Assembly (NCBI GenBank): GCA_047605645.1
Contig: JASGFJ010000021.1
Span: forward strand, 23,088 to 87,087
DNA length: 64,000 bases
Direction of reading: 5' to 3'
Source of the DNA: UBA1309 sp047605645
Lineage (GTDB): Bacteria > Bacteroidota > Bacteroidia > Bacteroidales > Dysgonomonadaceae
Shown: positions 62,045-64,000 of the stretch, one piece after another
How positions within the stretch are numbered: position 1 is the stretch's first letter
Layout of the letters: every line of letters starts with the position of its first letter
The notes under the pieces: model-generated
Told to the model about the DNA's origin: nothing
Databases searched by the model: none
What the model saw: the letters and a program-made list of their open reading frames with translations, nothing else
Translations under genes and position numbers: made by a program

Positions 62045-62284
62045 ATGGCAGCAAAACAGAAATCTTCAACAACTAAGAAAGAAGGAGAAATAACGCGTTC
62101 GGAAAAGACATCTGTAAATCAGCAGGCCGAATCAATACTAAAGAATATAAAAGAAAAATCCGGAGCCGTTATTCGTGTCGCAATTACGAGTAGAACAACA
62201 ATAGAACTTCCGGCATACCTCTCACCTGCAGAGATAAATGCCCGTGTGGAGAACTATATTAAACTACATGCTTCTAAGATATAG
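62045..62284 (+). CDS. Small basic protein, function unknown
   Basis: A 79-residue protein with a Lys/Thr/Ser-rich N-terminus (AAKQKSSTTKKEGE) and a more structured C-terminal half (VIRVAITSRTTIELPAYLSP, then INARVENYIKLH). No family is recognised. It begins 26 nt after the helicase stop and is probably in the same transcript. An ancillary RNA-binding role would fit but is not shown. Confidence 0.65.
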   Translation: MAAKQKSSTTKKEGEITRSEKTSVNQQAESILKNIKEKSGAVIRVAITSRTTIELPAYLSPAEINARVENYIKLHASKI

Positions 62285-62493
62285 TCTAGTAGACATTATA
62301 TGTAACTCAATTACAACATATAATTACCAAAAGTTACAAATAAAACACCTCTGATATTCTATTTTCAGTATAGAATGAAAGATTTAGTTTTGTAAACTTT
62401 GATAATCAAAGAGGATAATTTTTCTACTAAATAAGACTACTATTCTTTATAATTAAAAATACAATAATCGATATAAAAAAACAGGAATTTAAT

Positions 62494-62934
62494 ATGGCTA
62501 TATCTTTCAATAAAAGAGAATTAGAGAAAAAAAAAGAGCAAAAGAGACAAGAAAAGAAAAAACGTAAAGAAGAGCGTAAAGCTGAAAGTGGCAGTCTGTC
62601 ATTTGAAGATATGATAGCTTATGTTGATGAGAACGGAGTCATTACAAGCACTCCACCGGATCCCGCCAAGAAACATAAAATAGAAATTAGCGATATTGTT
62701 TTATCGACCCCCAAAAAAGAAGATATTGAAGAAACGTTACCCAAAGGCCGTGTGGAACATTTCAATTCGCTAAAAGGATATGGCTTTATCAAAGGTTTGA
62801 CAGGCACAGATAAATATTTCTTCCATGTCAGTAGTGCCCCGGCTTCCATCTCAGAAGGAGATATAGTCACTTTTGAGTTAGAGCGCGGAAAAAAGGGAAT
62901 GAATGCTATTAATATCACAGTTGTTGACAAATAG
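62494..62934 (+). CDS. Cold-shock domain protein with basic N-terminal extension
   Basis: A 146-residue protein. The first 35 residues form a highly charged Lys/Glu/Arg-rich helix. The C-terminal part (about 82-146) is a cold-shock domain with RNP1-like KGYGFIKG and RNP2-like KYFFHVSS. It is a single-stranded RNA/DNA chaperone type, twice the size of CspA because of the extension. It follows a 209-nt gap after the small basic protein and shares a bidirectional terminator with the RRM gene. Confidence 0.88.
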   Translation: MAISFNKRELEKKKEQKRQEKKKRKEERKAESGSLSFEDMIAYVDENGVITSTPPDPAKKHKIEISDIVLSTPKKEDIEETLPKGRVEHFNSLKGYGFIKGLTGTDKYFFHVSSAPASISEGDIVTFELERGKKGMNAINITVVDK

Positions 62935-62993
62935 CCATTCTAAAAAATGAATGCCGGATGCAGACTTTTCTTCCGGAGAATCAGCACAAAAGA

Positions 62994-63026
62994 AAAAGGT
63001 AGCCCGATGAGCTACCTTTTCTTATA
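62994..63026. terminator. Bidirectional terminator between cold-shock and RRM genes
   Basis: Perfect 10-bp stem AAAAGGTAGC (62994-63003) / GCTACCTTTT (63011-63020) with a 7-nt loop. T-rich sequence follows on both strands, serving the two convergent genes. Confidence 0.85.
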
Positions 63027-63047
63027 TCCAATTTATCAGATAATATA

Positions 63048-63350
63048 TTAATATCTGTTGTTACTGTAACCACCTCTATTGTTTCCATAAGAGTTGTTAC
63101 TTTTTTCCTGACGAGGTCTTGCTTCTGAAACAGAAAGAGTTCTTCCGTCATATTCAGCTCCATTCAACTCAGAAATTGCTTTATTTGCTTCTTCGTCGTT
63201 AGCCATTTCAACAAATCCGTAACCTTTAGATTTGCTGGTATAGCGATCCATAATAACTTTAGCTGAATTGATAGTTCCATACTCTTCAAAAAGAGTGTTT
63301 AAATCGGCATCGTTAACATTGTAACTCAAACCTGCAATAAAAATGTTCAT
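63048..63350 (-). CDS. RRM-type RNA-binding protein
   Basis: A 100-residue protein with one RNA recognition motif: RNP2 (MNIFIAGLSYNV) at the N-terminus and RNP1 (SKGYGFVEM) at about residues 42-50. A short Gly/Asn/Arg/Tyr-rich tail (SYGNNRGGYSNNRY) follows. Small RRM proteins with RGG-like tails are common in Bacteroidota, where they bind single-stranded RNA and act as global RNA regulators. It is convergent with the cold-shock gene. Confidence 0.92.
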   Translation of the reverse strand: MNIFIAGLSYNVNDADLNTLFEEYGTINSAKVIMDRYTSKSKGYGFVEMANDEEANKAISELNGAEYDGRTLSVSEARPRQEKSNNSYGNNRGGYSNNRY

Positions 63351-63471
63351 TGTAAATAAATTATAAAATAAATAATCAGATGAGAATTACGGCAAATAAG
63401 CACTTTAAACTAAAATCTGAAGAATTGAAGGATAAATATGAAATCTGGAATAAAAACTCAAATATTTGAGA

Positions 63472-63479
63472 CAAAGATA
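63472..63479 (-). promoter_or_regulatory. Candidate -7 box for the RRM gene
   Basis: TATCTTTG on the minus strand (TAnnTTTG), 122 nt before the RRM ATG, which implies a leader of about 115 nt. Long leaders are common for cold-regulated RNA-binding genes. Confidence 0.45.
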
Positions 63480-63983
63480 CGACTAAATATCTAAATACTA
63501 CTATGTTCTTATTTCAAAATACAGAAAGGGTAACAATTATCATCTTCTCTTGGGTTTAAGCACCGCCTGTGTCGTAGCTGAAATCAAGATTGTAGCAATG
63601 AATCACTTAAAAGCAAAAAAAAACTTAAAGGTAAAAAAATGTACAAGTAGAAGCGATAAAATTGAAATACAACATAAGCTGTATTATCATTGAGATTTCT
63701 GGAAGAAGATGAGTGTACTTGCTTATCCGTCTTGCTTGTGATAATATTTTCATTGAGAGTTCGCCATATTATCAGCAAAAAAGAAAGCTTTCACCGTTCT
63801 ATTTGCCGGAAGCTCCGCCCAATGAATAAGAAGCCATTAAAAACAGATGAGACTACCACACGACATGCAATCAATCGAAATGGAGAATTATCACAAATAC
63901 CGGGGACTGAAAAATAAGGTTAAGATTGAGCGTTGAGAAGTGATGAATTATGGTTGCGGATGCGTACAGCAGTGGTTGGTAGG

Positions 63984-64000
63984 GGCGAATTGAATTCGCC
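63984..64000. repeat. Palindrome at the window edge, possibly part of a dispersed repeat
   Basis: GGCGAATT-G-AATTCGCC is a perfect 8-bp inverted repeat around one base, preceded by TTGGTAGG. The sequence is cut by the window end. Similar GGGGCGAATT palindromes occur as dispersed repeats in other genomes, so it may be one end of such an element. Confidence 0.4.

Larger units (their letters stand above)
63351..64000. other. Gene-free right end of the window
   Basis: About 650 nt. It includes the leader and promoter of the RRM gene (63351-63479), then AT-rich sequence with no credible gene, and the start of a palindromic repeat at the edge. Confidence 0.5.

Noticed and set aside
63690..63917. 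75-residue frame at the right end
   Set aside because: No recognisable family or ribosome site; it is in a stretch with no other gene signal.

Overview
The window is a Bacteroidota chromosome segment, most likely order Bacteroidales. The evidence is a SusC/SusD pair, a hybrid two-component regulator (HTCS), TAnnTTTG-type -7 promoter boxes, type IX secretion (T9SS) C-terminal sorting domains, F5/8-rich glycosidases and a bacterial myo-inositol-phosphate synthase. A T9SS-bearing family such as Dysgonomonadaceae or a Tannerellaceae relative fits, but the sequence alone does not settle the genus. No tRNA, rRNA, CRISPR array or intact insertion sequence was seen.

Region 1 (1-16.0 kb) is mostly core or stand-alone genes. 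It holds altronate dehydratase (uxaA), a 1.4 kb gene-poor stretch with a six-copy 22-nt tandem repeat, a DivIC/FtsB-like divisome protein, XerD, and a hemerythrin-domain protein with a LuxR-type regulator whose receiver pocket is degenerate. Next come an orphan inositol-3-phosphate synthase, a geranylgeranyl-reductase-family flavoprotein, and an ECF sigma / membrane anti-sigma-like pair divergent from a VWA-domain protein. The region ends with a Zn/Cd-type P-type ATPase next to a Fur-family regulator.

Region 2 (16.1-57.8 kb) is a large polysaccharide utilisation locus (PUL). A 1362-residue HTCS sensor is divergent from GH76 and GH125. These are followed by an endonuclease/exonuclease/phosphatase-fold protein, two GH92 and one GH130, ending near a strong hairpin at 31.0 kb. 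After a 1.8 kb gene-poor gap comes a second block: TIG/NHL lipoprotein, SusC, SusD, DUF1735-type lipoprotein, a bare F5/8-F5/8-T9SS protein, GH38, a modular GH76, GH130, a second GH38, a GH92 remnant, and a basic-secretory-protein-type putative metalloprotease. The enzyme set (GH76, GH125, GH92, GH38, GH130) matches breakdown of alpha-mannan: an alpha-1,6 backbone, alpha side chains and beta-mannosyl caps, as in yeast-type mannan. Four consecutive proteins carry T9SS sorting domains. The other enzymes have only Sec signals, which suggests a surface set and a periplasmic set.

The least expected signal is a 93-nt leader present three times in the PUL and alignable without gaps. Twice it ends exactly at the start codon of a secreted protein (39342 and 46445). 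The third copy (56550) has lost both ATGs and precedes a 71-codon GH92-like C-terminal remnant, so it marks an internally deleted gene.

Region 3 (58.0-64.0 kb) is housekeeping again: a small outer-membrane beta-barrel, a nitronate monooxygenase/FabK-like flavoprotein coupled to a PlsC acyltransferase, then RNA-related genes (DEAD-box helicase, a small basic protein, a cold-shock-domain protein, an RRM protein). It ends in 650 bp without a gene, with an AT-centred palindrome cut by the window edge.
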